Source of the DNA: Verrucomicrobiota bacterium
GTDB lineage: Bacteria > Verrucomicrobiota > Verrucomicrobiia > Chthoniobacterales > UBA10450
Assembly (NCBI GenBank): GCA_003219395.1
Contig: QHOR01000063.1
Span: 9,016 to 22,454 of the forward strand
Reading direction: 5' to 3'
DNA: 13,439 nt
Shown here piece by piece: positions 1 through 7,326 of this stretch (position 1 is the stretch's first letter; every line of letters begins with the position of its first letter). The notes beneath the pieces are model-generated. The model did not search any database. It had not been told where the DNA came from and saw only the letters and a list, made by a program, of their open reading frames with translations. A program made the translations under genes and the position numbers.

Positions 1-738
1 CCCAGCGACACGCGCTCTTTTTCCTTGTTGATGTCGAGCACGATGACTTCCAACTGCTGACCGACCTTCAACAACTCGTTGGGATGGCCCAAGCGGCCCC
101 AAGTCATGTCCGTCACGTGCAGCAAGCCGTCCATTCCATCGAGATCGATGAATGCGCCGAAATCGGTAATATTTTTCACCGTGCCGGTGACGCGGTCGCC
201 TACGTTCACGCCTTCCATGAATCTTTGTCGCTTTTCACTTCGCTCCTTCTCGATCACCTCGCGCCGGCTGAGCACCACGTTTTTGCGATCGTCATTGAGC
301 TTGACGATTTTGAAATCGTACGTGTTGCCGACGAATTGCTGTAAATCTTTGGGCGGAACCACATCGATCTGGGAGGCCGGCAAAAATGCTTCGACGCCGA
401 TATTCACCAACCACCGATTTCACCTTGCCTTTGATGAGGCCGTCACCTTGGAACACACCGACGATCTTGTTCCAATTTTGTCGGTAAGCGGCTTTCTCCT
501 TCGAGAGAACAACCATGCCTTCTTCGTTTTCCAGCCGCTCCAGAAGCACCTCCACCTCGTCGCCGACCTCGAGGGAATCAACATCATCAAATTCTGCCAA
601 CGGAATGACGCCCTCGGATTTGTATCCGACATCCACCAACACTTCGCGCGGTCGAATTTCCAAAATGCGTCCCTTGACGATGCTTCCTTCCCGGAAATCC
701 GGCATCGGCTTCGCCATTACATCCTGCATGTGAATCAT
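1..738 (-). CDS. rpsA: 30S ribosomal protein S1, 5' part, with apparent frameshift; runs off the window
   Basis: S1 binds mRNA on the 30S subunit and helps initiation. Seen: the first S1 (OB-fold) repeat contains GSIVKGRILEIRPREVLVDV and YKSEGVIPLAEF. A second repeat begins at GLIKGKVK, but the frame changes between 417 and 405; reading resumes as NIGVEAFLPASQID, LSRREVIEKERSEKRQR, then a third repeat (DFGAFIDLDGMDGLLHVTD) to the window edge with no stop. The Lys codon at 420-418 and the Asn codon at 404-402 are separated by 13 bases, so one extra or two missing bases explain the shift. I chose ATG 738 because a GGAGG lies about 13 bases upstream; ATG 729 and 717 (MAKPMPDF) are alternatives. 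S1 is normally essential, so an indel error in the assembly is at least as likely as a true mutation. The identification itself is firm. Confidence 0.93.
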
Positions 739-921
739 AAAATTAAATGGGCCTCCTTCAGGCGCTGTAGTCCCGAAATTCTTCAGGGAAGATTTCCGCG
801 AAGCTGAGCCGCGGAAGCGGGACGCCAAATTAGGCGTTTTCCGTGCACAGGTCAACTCGTAGCACAGCCGTGTTGCCCATGCTCCTTGAGCGCGCTCGGT
901 TTCTCTCTATTTTAAGAAGAT
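739..921. promoter_or_regulatory. Divergent intergenic region between rpsA and the thioredoxin-CBS gene, with rpsA leader hairpins
   Basis: This 183 bp gap must hold the promoters of both divergent genes. On the rpsA side it contains a 7-bp stem with 9-nt loop (TTCCGCG 794-800 / CGCGGAA 810-816) and a short stem ACGCC 822-826 / GGCGT 833-837 followed on the plus strand by TTTT. S1 mRNA leaders in other bacteria form structures used for autoregulation, so a structured leader would be unsurprising, but this is inference. I could not pick out convincing -35/-10 boxes. Confidence 0.35.
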
Positions 922-2865
922 ATGTCGCCTCTCCGATTCCTAATTTTGATTGCGCTTTCCGCAGCCACATCGCTCCGTGCTGAACCATCCCCGGCCGAGC
1001 AGAAAGTCCTCGAAGCAATCAAATCGCCCGATGTTAGCGTGGTGCATCTTTGGGCTCCCTGGTGTTCCAATTGCCAGGCGGAATTGAAGAGCGGCGGTTG
1101 GCTTAAGACCATTAAGGATAACCCACAGGTGAAATTTTATTTCGTGTCTGTTTGGAACGATGGTCAGGATGGCCACGCAATCCTGCAGAAGTTCCAAATT
1201 ACAGACCAACCGAACGTCACGATTCTGGCTGATCCTGGGCCTCGGAAAGGCGACAACAAAATCAAGCAATTCGCCGGAATGCCCCTCTCGTGGATTCCTA
1301 CCACTTGGATTTACAAAGGCGGCGATCTCCGCTACGCATTGAACTACGGCGAAGTGCGATTCCCTGTGCTTCAGCAATTTCTCGAAGACAGCAAATCAGA
1401 ATGGTCACATAAAGGCGAAACAGCGACAGGCGCCCCCTACGGATTCGCAATGCTCGAAACTCCAACCGTTCCCCACGTCAGTTCAAAACGTCCTCCGCAA
1501 ATTCTGTCGCTGATCGGTGACACGCCATTGGTAGAAGTCACGCAGCTCGACACCGGTCCGTGTCAGCTTTTTCTCAAGCTTGAAAGTCAAAATCCAGGCG
1601 GGTCGATCAAGGACCGGATCGCGCTGTCCATGATTGAAGCTGCGGAAGAGGAAGAGAAATTGCAGCCCGGCGGCACGGTTGTTGAGGCCACAGCCGGCAA
1701 CACCGGTTTAGGGCTTGCGCTCGTCGCCGGCGCGAAAGGCTATCGCGTTTTGCTCGTAATCCCCGATAAAATGTCGCAGGAGAAAATCTCGCATGTGAAA
1801 GCGCTCGGCGCCGAAGTGCGGATTACCCGTTCGGACGTGACGCGCGGCCACCCTGAATATTATCAGGACGTGGCTGCCCGACTTGCGGAGGAAATCCCGG
1901 GCGCGTTCTATGTGAATCAATTCGGGAATCCTGCAAATCCTCTGGCGCACGAGCGCAGTACCGGGCCGGAAATTTGGGAACAAATGCGGCACGACGTCGA
2001 TGCGATTGTGGTAGGCGTCGGTTCTGGTGGGACGTTGACTGGTCTCGGGCGATTTTTTAATCGCGTTAAACCGCGGCGCGGCATCGAAATGGTTTTGGCC
2101 GACCCCAAGGGTTCCATACTTTACGAGTACGTTAAATCAGGCAAGCTGCTCGACGCGGGCAGTTGGGCCGTCGAAGGTATCGGCGAGGATTTCATTCCTG
2201 AGATCGCCGACATGTCGCTGGTAACGGAGGCATTCGAGATCGATGACGCGGAAAGTTTTGCGACGGTGCGCGAGCTATTGCGCAAGGAAGGAATTTTCGG
2301 CGGATCTTCCACCGGCACGTTGGTTGCCGGCGCGCTGCGTTACTGCCGTAAACAGACAAGACCGAAACGCGTCGTCAGCTTCGTGGTCGATACCGGCAAC
2401 AAATACCTTTCCAAGATGTTCGATGATTTCTGGATGACGGAGCAAGGGTTCATTCATCGCCCGCCGCATGGCGATTTGAGCGATCTGATATCGCATCGTT
2501 ACGAGGCTGGGGAAGTCATTTCCGTTGGACCCACTGACACATTGCTGACCGCGTTCAAACGGATGCGTGGTGCGGATGTCTCGCAGCTTCCCGTGGTCGA
2601 TCAAGACGGACGTGCGCTTGGGATTATCGATGAATCCGATGTGCTTGTTAAAGTGCACCGCGACCCCCTGCACTTCAACGATCCGGTCAAAAACGCCATG
2701 AGCACAAAGCTCGAAACACTCTCTCCAAAAGCGACGATCAAGGACCTTATGGATGTATTTGATCGCGGCCGCGTCGCTATCGTGATGGAGGACGACAAAT
2801 TCCTGGGACTGGTTACGTGTTCCGACCTGCTCTCGTACTTGCGATTGCACATGCCGAAGCAGTAA
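922..2865 (+). CDS. cbs: Thioredoxin-like domain fused in frame to cystathionine beta-synthase with C-terminal CBS (Bateman) pair
   Basis: 647 codons in one frame. Residues 1-20 look like a signal peptide (MSPLRFLILIALSAATSLRA). Residues 25-160 form a thioredoxin/TlpA-like domain with WAPWCSNC (Cys48, Cys51) and the usual proline before a Thr in WIPTTW (Pro126). From about 190 a fold-type II PLP enzyme follows: NPGGSIKDR gives the PLP lysine (Lys230), ATAGNTGLGLA the substrate loop, GVGSGGTLTG the phosphate-binding glycines and GGSSTG a late active-site motif. Two CBS repeats (about 530-578 and 588-645) end the protein, as in human and mycobacterial cystathionine beta-synthase, which condenses serine and homocysteine to cystathionine. 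Met177 (ATG 1450) would be a natural start for a separate, cytosolic CBS; no Shine-Dalgarno site precedes it. An exported CBS is biochemically odd, so the fusion may reflect a lost stop codon. The following gene supplies the next transsulfuration step. Confidence 0.9.
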   Translation: MSPLRFLILIALSAATSLRAEPSPAEQKVLEAIKSPDVSVVHLWAPWCSNCQAELKSGGWLKTIKDNPQVKFYFVSVWNDGQDGHAILQKFQITDQPNVTILADPGPRKGDNKIKQFAGMPLSWIPTTWIYKGGDLRYALNYGEVRFPVLQQFLEDSKSEWSHKGETATGAPYGFAMLETPTVPHVSSKRPPQILSLIGDTPLVEVTQLDTGPCQLFLKLESQNPGGSIKDRIALSMIEAAEEEEKLQPGGTVVEATAGNTGLGLALVAGAKGYRVLLVIPDKMSQEKISHVKALGAEVRITRSDVTRGHPEYYQDVAARLAEEIPGAFYVNQFGNPANPLAHERSTGPEIWEQMRHDVDAIVVGVGSGGTLTGLGRFFNRVKPRRGIEMVLADPKGSILYEYVKSGKLLDAGSWAVEGIGEDFIPEIADMSLVTEAFEIDDAESFATVRELLRKEGIFGGSSTGTLVAGALRYCRKQTRPKRVVSFVVDTGNKYLSKMFDDFWMTEQGFIHRPPHGDLSDLISHRYEAGEVISVGPTDTLLTAFKRMRGADVSQLPVVDQDGRALGIIDESDVLVKVHRDPLHFNDPVKNAMSTKLETLSPKATIKDLMDVFDRGRVAIVMEDDKFLGLVTCSDLLSYLRLHMPKQ

Positions 2866-2871
2866 GTCGCA

Positions 2872-2972
2872 GTAACTCAGGCATCCTGCCTGACCCGTCC
2901 AGCGGACATCCTGATCCGCGAGGTTGCAGGCTGGAAGCCCGCGTGACGTATCAGGCACGATGCCCGAGTTAC
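2872..2972 (-). repeat. Dispersed palindromic element, copy A (core inverted relative to copies C and D)
   Basis: Inverted terminal arms 2872-2893 (GTAACTCAGGCATCCTGCC...) and 2951-2972 match at 20 of 22 positions. The 101 bp unit contains two internal small hairpins, GCGGA...TCCGC and GCAGGCTGGAAGCC. Reverse-complemented, the whole unit aligns along its length with the copies at 10034 and 13003, so it lies in the opposite orientation. It begins 6 bp after the CBS stop codon and ends 38 bp before the next start. Confidence 0.85.
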
Positions 2973-3010
2973 GCTTTGTTGGACGCGGTTCGCGGGCTAC
3001 CTTAGACCAC

Positions 3011-4171
3011 ATGAAAAAGCAACTCGAATTCGCCACGCGTGCAATTCACGCAGGCCAGCAGGCCGACCCCTCCACTGGTGCGGTGATGACTCCGATTTAC
3101 GCAACGTCGACGTATGTGCAGGAGAGTCCCGGAAAGCACAAAGGCTACGATTACGCGCGCTCGATCAATCCCACCCGGCTCGCTTATGAAAACTGCATCG
3201 CCGATTTGGAAAGCGGCACGCGCGGCTTCGCCTTCGCATCCGGTCTTGCTGCCATGGCGACAGTGCTTGAGCTGCTCGAGAGCGGCTCACACGTCGTTGC
3301 AAGTGACGATCTTTACGGCGGCACGTTCAGGTTGTTCGATAAGGTGCGCCGTCGCTCGGCGAACCTTGATTTTACCTACGCTGATCTGACAGACGCGAAA
3401 GATCTGGAGCGCGCCATCAAACCAAATACGCGCATGGTTTGGATCGAAACGCCGAGCAATCCACTGCTGAAGCTGATCGATCTCGAAGCAATCGCGAAGA
3501 TGGCGCGAAAGCGCAAACTTATCTCAGTGTGCGATAACACATTTGCCACGCCCTGGATTCAACGCCCGATCGAGAGCGGATTCGATATCGTGGTGCATTC
3601 TGCGACGAAGTATCTGAACGGTCATTCTGATCTTGTAGGCGGAGTGGTCGTCGTCGGCGATAAGAAGGAACTCGCCGATCAAATCGCATTCCTGCAAAAC
3701 TCGGTCGGCGCGATCGCCGGCGCGTTCGACAGTTTTCTTGTGTTGCGCAGCTTGAAAACGTTGCCGCTTCGAATGGAGCGCCATTGCGCAAACGCGCTTG
3801 AGATTGCGCGCTGGTTGGAGGAACGGAGAGAAATAAAATCAGTTCGTTATCCGGGGCTAAAGTCCCATCCGCACCACGATCTGGCGCGTCAGCAAATGCG
3901 CGGCTTTGGCGGAATCGTAACAATGATCCTGAAAGGCGATCTCGCCGACACCAGGCGTTTTTTGGAAAACACGCACCTTTTTTCGCTGGCGGAAAGCTTG
4001 GGTGGCGTGGAAAGCCTGATCAATCATCCGGCGCTTATGACACATGCTTCCGTGCCGAAGGAAAAGCGTGAAGAGCTGGGCGTCACCGATTCGCTGGTCA
4101 GGCTTTCGGTGGGCGTGGAAGATGTTCGCGATCTAATCGACGATCTGAACAGCGCGCTCGAAGCTATTTAG
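3011..4171 (+). CDS. Cystathionine gamma-synthase/lyase (Cys/Met metabolism PLP-dependent family)
   Basis: 386 residues, the usual length of this fold-type I PLP family. Seen: the N-terminal FATRAIHAGQ and PIYATSTYVQ segments, the YDYARSINPTR motif that contacts PLP phosphate, the FASGLAAM loop, VCDNTFATPW with the ring-nitrogen aspartate (Asp175), HSATKYLNGHSD with the PLP lysine (Lys200), and a C-terminal SLGGVESLINHP and RLSVGVED. Members act as cystathionine gamma-synthase (methionine synthesis) or gamma-lyase (cysteine synthesis); sequence alone does not separate them. Because a cystathionine beta-synthase lies just upstream on the same strand, gamma-lyase in reverse transsulfuration is the better guess. 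Start chosen at ATG 3011, where family similarity begins; the frame stays open upstream through repeat copy A (from 2924), but that extension is repeat-derived. No clear ribosome binding site is visible. It converges on the cupin gene with 12 bp between stops. Confidence 0.92.
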   Translation: MKKQLEFATRAIHAGQQADPSTGAVMTPIYATSTYVQESPGKHKGYDYARSINPTRLAYENCIADLESGTRGFAFASGLAAMATVLELLESGSHVVASDDLYGGTFRLFDKVRRRSANLDFTYADLTDAKDLERAIKPNTRMVWIETPSNPLLKLIDLEAIAKMARKRKLISVCDNTFATPWIQRPIESGFDIVVHSATKYLNGHSDLVGGVVVVGDKKELADQIAFLQNSVGAIAGAFDSFLVLRSLKTLPLRMERHCANALEIARWLEERREIKSVRYPGLKSHPHHDLARQQMRGFGGIVTMILKGDLADTRRFLENTHLFSLAESLGGVESLINHPALMTHASVPKEKREELGVTDSLVRLSVGVEDVRDLIDDLNSALEAI

Positions 4172-4183
4172 GCATACGCCCTG

Positions 4184-4552
4184 TCAGTCATGCGCGTATT
4201 TTTCCGCGCCAACAAAATGAAGCGAAACATAAGCTTCATCGCCCACGACCCAGCTGTCATGCCCGGGACCAATATAAAAGAGGTCTCCAGGTTTCATGAT
4301 GTAAGACCTCCCGTCGGTCATGACGCATGCGGCCTGTCCCGAGATCACCATACCAACATGCTCAACCTGACACAGGGCAGTGCCAGCAATTGGCGCGACA
4401 TGCTGCGACCATTTCCAGCCAGGTTCATACGTCGCCCGGCCGATCGTCATTCCGCCCATCTTGATAATTTCAAACCGCCCCTTTTCAAAAATGCGAACCT
4501 CATCGGGGCTCTCAAAACGTTTAATTAGGAAGTCAATGTAATCAGGAGCCAT
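4184..4552 (-). CDS. Small single-domain cupin protein
   Basis: 122 residues, cytosolic by appearance (no signal peptide or membrane segment). A single cupin barrel is indicated by GWKWSQHVAPIAGTALCQVE, then HVGMVISGQAACVMTDGR, then KPGDLFYIGPGHDSWVVGDE. Candidate metal or active-site histidines are His51, His65 and His98. The PGWKWS...GT..C...H.G...SG pattern resembles a common family of small uncharacterised bacterial cupins; the substrate is unknown to me. It lies 71 bp downstream of the aldo/keto reductase gene on the same strand and could be the last gene of that group, or have its own promoter in the gap. Start is the first ATG in frame (4552). Assignment to the cupin fold is firm, function is not. 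Confidence 0.85.
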   Translation of the reverse strand: MAPDYIDFLIKRFESPDEVRIFEKGRFEIIKMGGMTIGRATYEPGWKWSQHVAPIAGTALCQVEHVGMVISGQAACVMTDGRSYIMKPGDLFYIGPGHDSWVVGDEAYVSLHFVGAEKYAHD

Positions 4553-4623
4553 GGTGCTAGCTCGATTGGTGCTCTTAAAAAGGTAGGCGGCACTGACAAA
4601 TTAACATTCTCTTGAAATTCTGA

Positions 4624-5601
4624 TCATTCGAATCCCGCGATGCGATGAGGCACGTATGGCGCCTCGAGCGCTTCGGTTTCCGCATCTGATAATTGCACGT
4701 CCAGAGAGGCCACTGCGTCATCCAGATGATGCAGTTTGGTTGCGCCAACGATCGGCGCGGTTACCGCTGGATTACGGAGCAACCACGCAAGCGCGATTTG
4801 CGCGCGAGGGATTCCTCGTGCGTTGGCAATTTCTCCGAGGCGATCTACTACCAGTTTGTCCGCGGCTTCACTCCCTGAATAAAGTTCTTTGCCGTACTCA
4901 TCAGTCTGACCACGAGTCGTGCTCGACTGCGCCTCCCATGCGCGAGCAAGGCGACCGCGCGCCAGTGGGCTCCACGGCAACACGCCGACAGCCTCGGCCA
5001 GGCAAAGAGGTAACATCTCCCGTTCCTCCTCGCGGTTGAGCAGGTTGTAATGCGGCTGCATCGAAACAAAACGCGTCCAACCATGGAGATCGGCCACATA
5101 AAGCGCTTTGCAGAATTGCCAGGCAAACATTGATGATGCTCCGATGTAACGCGCCTTTCCTGATTTCACCACATCGTGCAGAGCTTCGAGCGTCTCCTCA
5201 ATCGGCGTCTCGTAGTCCCAGCGGTGGATCTGATAGAGATCGACATAATCCATGGCCAGTCGGCGCAAACTCTGATCGATCTCCGTCATGATTGCTTTAC
5301 GAGAAAGTCCGCGCCCGTTCACATCGGAACGCATCGGGAAATAGACTTTGGTCGCTACAACCATCTCCTTCCGGTTCGCAAACTCGCGAAGCGCGCGGCC
5401 CAGGACTTCTTCGCTCCTGCCATCTCCATACATGTTGGCTGTATCAAAAAAGTTGATGCCGAGCTCGACCGCTCGTTTGATGAATGGCCGTCCTTGTTCC
5501 TCATTCAGACCCCACTCTCTTTCTTCGAGACCGTAACTCATGCAGCCTAGACAGATTCGCGATACCTTCAGTCCTGTCCTTCCAAGATTTGTATAGTTCA
5601 T
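4624..5601 (-). CDS. Aldo/keto reductase
   Basis: 325 residues, typical for the NADPH-dependent aldo/keto reductase (TIM barrel) superfamily. Seen: N-terminal LGRTGLKVSRICLGCMSYG, FFDTANMYGDGRSEEVLG carrying catalytic Asp53 and Tyr58, VVATKVYFP with Lys85, DYVDLYQIHRWD with His126, the RYIGASSMFAWQ strand, and a C-terminal cofactor segment APIVGATKLHHLDDAVAS. The complete Asp-Tyr-Lys-His tetrad implies an active enzyme reducing carbonyl substrates; the natural substrate cannot be read from sequence. It is closest in style to YajO/YghZ-type general stress or detoxification AKRs. A GAGGTG lies just upstream of ATG 5601. It follows the EamA exporter gene with only 16 bp between, so the two are probably co-transcribed. 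Confidence 0.93.
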   Translation of the reverse strand: MNYTNLGRTGLKVSRICLGCMSYGLEEREWGLNEEQGRPFIKRAVELGINFFDTANMYGDGRSEEVLGRALREFANRKEMVVATKVYFPMRSDVNGRGLSRKAIMTEIDQSLRRLAMDYVDLYQIHRWDYETPIEETLEALHDVVKSGKARYIGASSMFAWQFCKALYVADLHGWTRFVSMQPHYNLLNREEEREMLPLCLAEAVGVLPWSPLARGRLARAWEAQSSTTRGQTDEYGKELYSGSEAADKLVVDRLGEIANARGIPRAQIALAWLLRNPAVTAPIVGATKLHHLDDAVASLDVQLSDAETEALEAPYVPHRIAGFE

Positions 5602-5617
5602 CCTTTAACACCTCTAT

Positions 5618-6514
5618 TTAATCATCTGCGCTTCGTTTCAAAGCGACTCCCGCGATCACTGCCCCGACGCCCGCTAGTTCAGAAAGCGATGGAATTTGTC
5701 GCAGAACCACAATTCCCACCAGGCACGCCGTCGCAGGCAGCAGGGAGAGCATGAGAGCAAATGTAGCTTTCGATAATCGTGCCATTGCGAATTGATCGCA
5801 GATATACGGAATGACCGAGGAACAAATACCGACACCGGCGCCAGCGAGAAGGAGCCTCGGATCGAGCAGCGTTCCCAAAGCGCTTTTCAATCCAATTGGC
5901 GTGACCACAACGCTCGCGACGAGCATTGCCATTGCCAACCGTTCGACTCCCCGATGCCCGCCGGCCGCCGCAATCCGATGCCCCAGCAGAATATACAGAA
6001 CAAATAGCGCGCAGTTCGCAAAAGCGAAAACGTATCCGATCGGCTCGCCACTGATTCGCACGCTGGTCAGCAGAAACACGCCGCCGCACGCGAGTAGAAG
6101 AGCGGCGAGATTGCGTATCGTGCGCACACCCAATGCCGCCATCGCAATTGGGCCAAGGAATTCGATCGTTCCCACCGTTCCCAGAGGCAGCCGATTGATC
6201 GCCAAATAGAAACAGACATTCATGATTGCTAGCACGAAACCTAACGCGATGACGATTCGCTTCTCCGCCGGGCGCAGTTCCGCGAATAACCGCCACGGTC
6301 GCTTCCAAAATGCGAATACCGCGGCCGCGCTTGCAATCCGCAGCCATGCGACGCCTAATACATCAACCCTGGCAAACAGAAGCACCGCAAAGGCTGGCCC
6401 AAGGTAATGAAATATGGCGCTGCAAATAAAAAATGCTTCTGGCGGTATAGGTCTCGCCGCGTGCGCCTGCTCGGGGGTCACCGGCTTTAATGGCAAGGCG
6501 ATTCTGTCCATCAT
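5618..6514 (-). CDS. EamA/DMT-family exporter, RhtA-like (amino acid export)
   Basis: 298 residues from ATG 6514, with about ten hydrophobic segments, as in drug/metabolite transporters with two EamA halves. Seen: MNVCFYLAINRLPLGTVGTI followed by EFLGPIAMAALGVR, and VIPYICDQFAMARLSKATFA followed by LMLSLLPATACLVGIVVL; these line up well by eye with the threonine/homoserine exporter RhtA of E. coli. The likely role is efflux of amino acids or related metabolites across the inner membrane. The frame stays open to a TTG at 6535; I preferred ATG 6514 (or 6511), though no clear Shine-Dalgarno site marks either. It is divergent from an Lrp/AsnC-type regulator, a pairing commonly seen for amino acid exporters, and is followed after 16 bp by an aldo/keto reductase. 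Substrate is inferred from family only. Confidence 0.88.
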   Translation of the reverse strand: MMDRIALPLKPVTPEQAHAARPIPPEAFFICSAIFHYLGPAFAVLLFARVDVLGVAWLRIASAAAVFAFWKRPWRLFAELRPAEKRIVIALGFVLAIMNVCFYLAINRLPLGTVGTIEFLGPIAMAALGVRTIRNLAALLLACGGVFLLTSVRISGEPIGYVFAFANCALFVLYILLGHRIAAAGGHRGVERLAMAMLVASVVVTPIGLKSALGTLLDPRLLLAGAGVGICSSVIPYICDQFAMARLSKATFALMLSLLPATACLVGIVVLRQIPSLSELAGVGAVIAGVALKRSADD

Positions 6515-6611
6515 GCAAACAAGGTAGAATTTCAAACGGGATCCGCAAACATAAAGTAATGTAAAATGCGATAGATTGTGCCATTTTTAACTAAAAACAG
6601 CTAGATCACCA
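6515..6611. promoter_or_regulatory. AT-rich divergent promoter region with a candidate operator
   Basis: 97 bp separate the exporter gene and the Lrp-like gene. The region is AT-rich compared with its surroundings and holds an interrupted inverted repeat, AAAATG (6563-6568) and CATTTT (6582-6587), spaced by 13 bp. Lrp-type regulators bind AT-rich, weakly palindromic sites, so this is a reasonable operator candidate. The match is short and could be chance; no -35/-10 pair stands out. Confidence 0.35.
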
Positions 6612-7100
6612 GTGAATACTAAGGAAATATTGCAAGATCACAAAAATATTGAAATCCTCAAGCTGTTGCAACGGAATCCTCGAATCTCGATCGCCGAACT
6701 AGCCAGAAAAATCAGGATGTCGAACCCGGCAACGAAGGAGCGTGTTCGACGTTTAGAAAAGAGCGGTGTCATTGCCGGCTACCGCCTTGAACTGGATCCC
6801 AAAGCAGCGGGACATGACATCACCGCTTTCGTCAGGATCCGACCGCTTCCTGGACATTTGCCGAAAATTTCCGCGCTTGCGCAACAAATTCCGGAGGTGG
6901 TGGAATGTCATCGAGTGACGGGCGAGGATTGTTTTATTCTCAAGGTGCATTTACCTGAGATCGCGTCTTTGGACCGCGTGCTGGATCGTTTTCTCGTTCA
7001 CGGGCAGACGACCACGTCGATTGTCCAGTCCTCACCTGTGCCGCCGCGCTCGCCACAACTTTTGTCGATCCCTGCTCGCAAGAGTGCGAAACACGCATGA
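6612..7100 (+). CDS. Lrp/AsnC-family transcriptional regulator
   Basis: 162 residues. Residues 10-60 make the winged helix-turn-helix of this family: NIEILKLLQRNPRISIAELA, then RMSNPATKERVRRLEKSGVI, then AGYRLELDP. Residues 68-140 form the ligand-binding RAM domain (AFVRIRPLP, VVECHRVTGEDCFILKVHLP, LDRFLVHGQTTTSIV). Family members form dimers to octamers and respond to amino acids. The start is GTG 6612; the next frame-compatible ATG would remove the helix-turn-helix. The C-terminal 20 residues (SPVPPRSPQLLSIPARKSAK) are low-complexity and Pro/Ser-rich, more than usual for the family. It is divergently arranged with an RhtA-like exporter, which is its most likely target; autoregulation is also common. 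Target and ligand are inference. Confidence 0.93.
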   Translation: MNTKEILQDHKNIEILKLLQRNPRISIAELARKIRMSNPATKERVRRLEKSGVIAGYRLELDPKAAGHDITAFVRIRPLPGHLPKISALAQQIPEVVECHRVTGEDCFILKVHLPEIASLDRVLDRFLVHGQTTTSIVQSSPVPPRSPQLLSIPARKSAKHA

Positions 7101-7108
7101 TTTATCGG

Positions 7109-7190
7109 AGGACAGGCATCTTGCCTGTCTCGGCCGGCGGGCAGCTTGCCCGCCAAACACCTGCAGCCTGGGAAGTCTGCTCGCCGATCG
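7109..7190 (+). repeat. Divergent hairpin repeat, copy B1 (tandem with B2)
   Basis: Consists of perfect mini-palindromes with three-base loops: GACAGGCATCTTGCCTGTC (7111-7129) and GGCGGGCAGCTTGCCCGCC (7136-7154), followed by GCAGCCTGGGAAGTCTGC. The modules are of the same type as in the full elements at 2872, 10034 and 13003, but the terminal GTAACTC arm is absent. The tail (AACACCTGCAGCCTGG... to TCTGCTCGCCGA) parallels the tail of the neighbouring copy B2, so the two look like relatives in tandem. Confidence 0.7.
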
Positions 7191-7211
7191 AAGAGGCGCT
7201 CGAAGCGGTTG

Positions 7212-7319
7212 GTAACTCGGGCATCTATGCCTAACCGGTCGGGCAGGCTTCCAGCCTGCCTGAAAACACGCGCAGTCTGGAAGCCTGCTCGCCGACACAG
7301 CCAAGGATGGCTATGTTGC
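7212..7319 (+). repeat. Divergent copy B2 of the dispersed palindromic element
   Basis: Starts with GTAACTCGGGCATCTATGCC, as in the full copies. It then has the palindromic module GGCAGGCTTCCAGCCTGCC and GCAGTCTGGAAGCCTGC, and a degraded right arm AGCCAAGGATGGCT followed by ATGTTGC. The terminal inverted repeat is only partly preserved. The element ends 7 bp before the aroC start codon, so its right hairpin falls in the presumed ribosome-binding zone of aroC. Confidence 0.65.
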
Positions 7320-7326
7320 GTACGAC

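Noticed and set aside
79..807. Long plus-strand open frame of 242 codons opposite rpsA
   Set aside because: It lies antisense to clear S1 coding sequence, has low-complexity Ser/Arg-rich translation at its start, and matches no family.
822..840. Hairpin with TTTT in the rpsA/CBS divergent gap as a terminator
   Set aside because: The stem is only 5 bp and no plus-strand gene reads into it; more likely part of the rpsA leader or chance.
2275..3036. 253-codon minus-strand frame antisense to the 3' half of CBS
   Set aside because: It overlaps a well-supported gene over most of its length and reads into repeat copy A; no recognisable domain.
5679..6347. 222-codon minus-strand frame inside the EamA exporter
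   Set aside because: It overlaps the exporter on the same strand in another frame. The exporter frame shows membrane helices and family motifs; this one shows Arg/Cys-rich noise.
7109..7319. Possible CRISPR array
   Set aside because: The repeats are palindromic modules of differing sequence without uniform unit length or unique spacers, and no cas gene is near.
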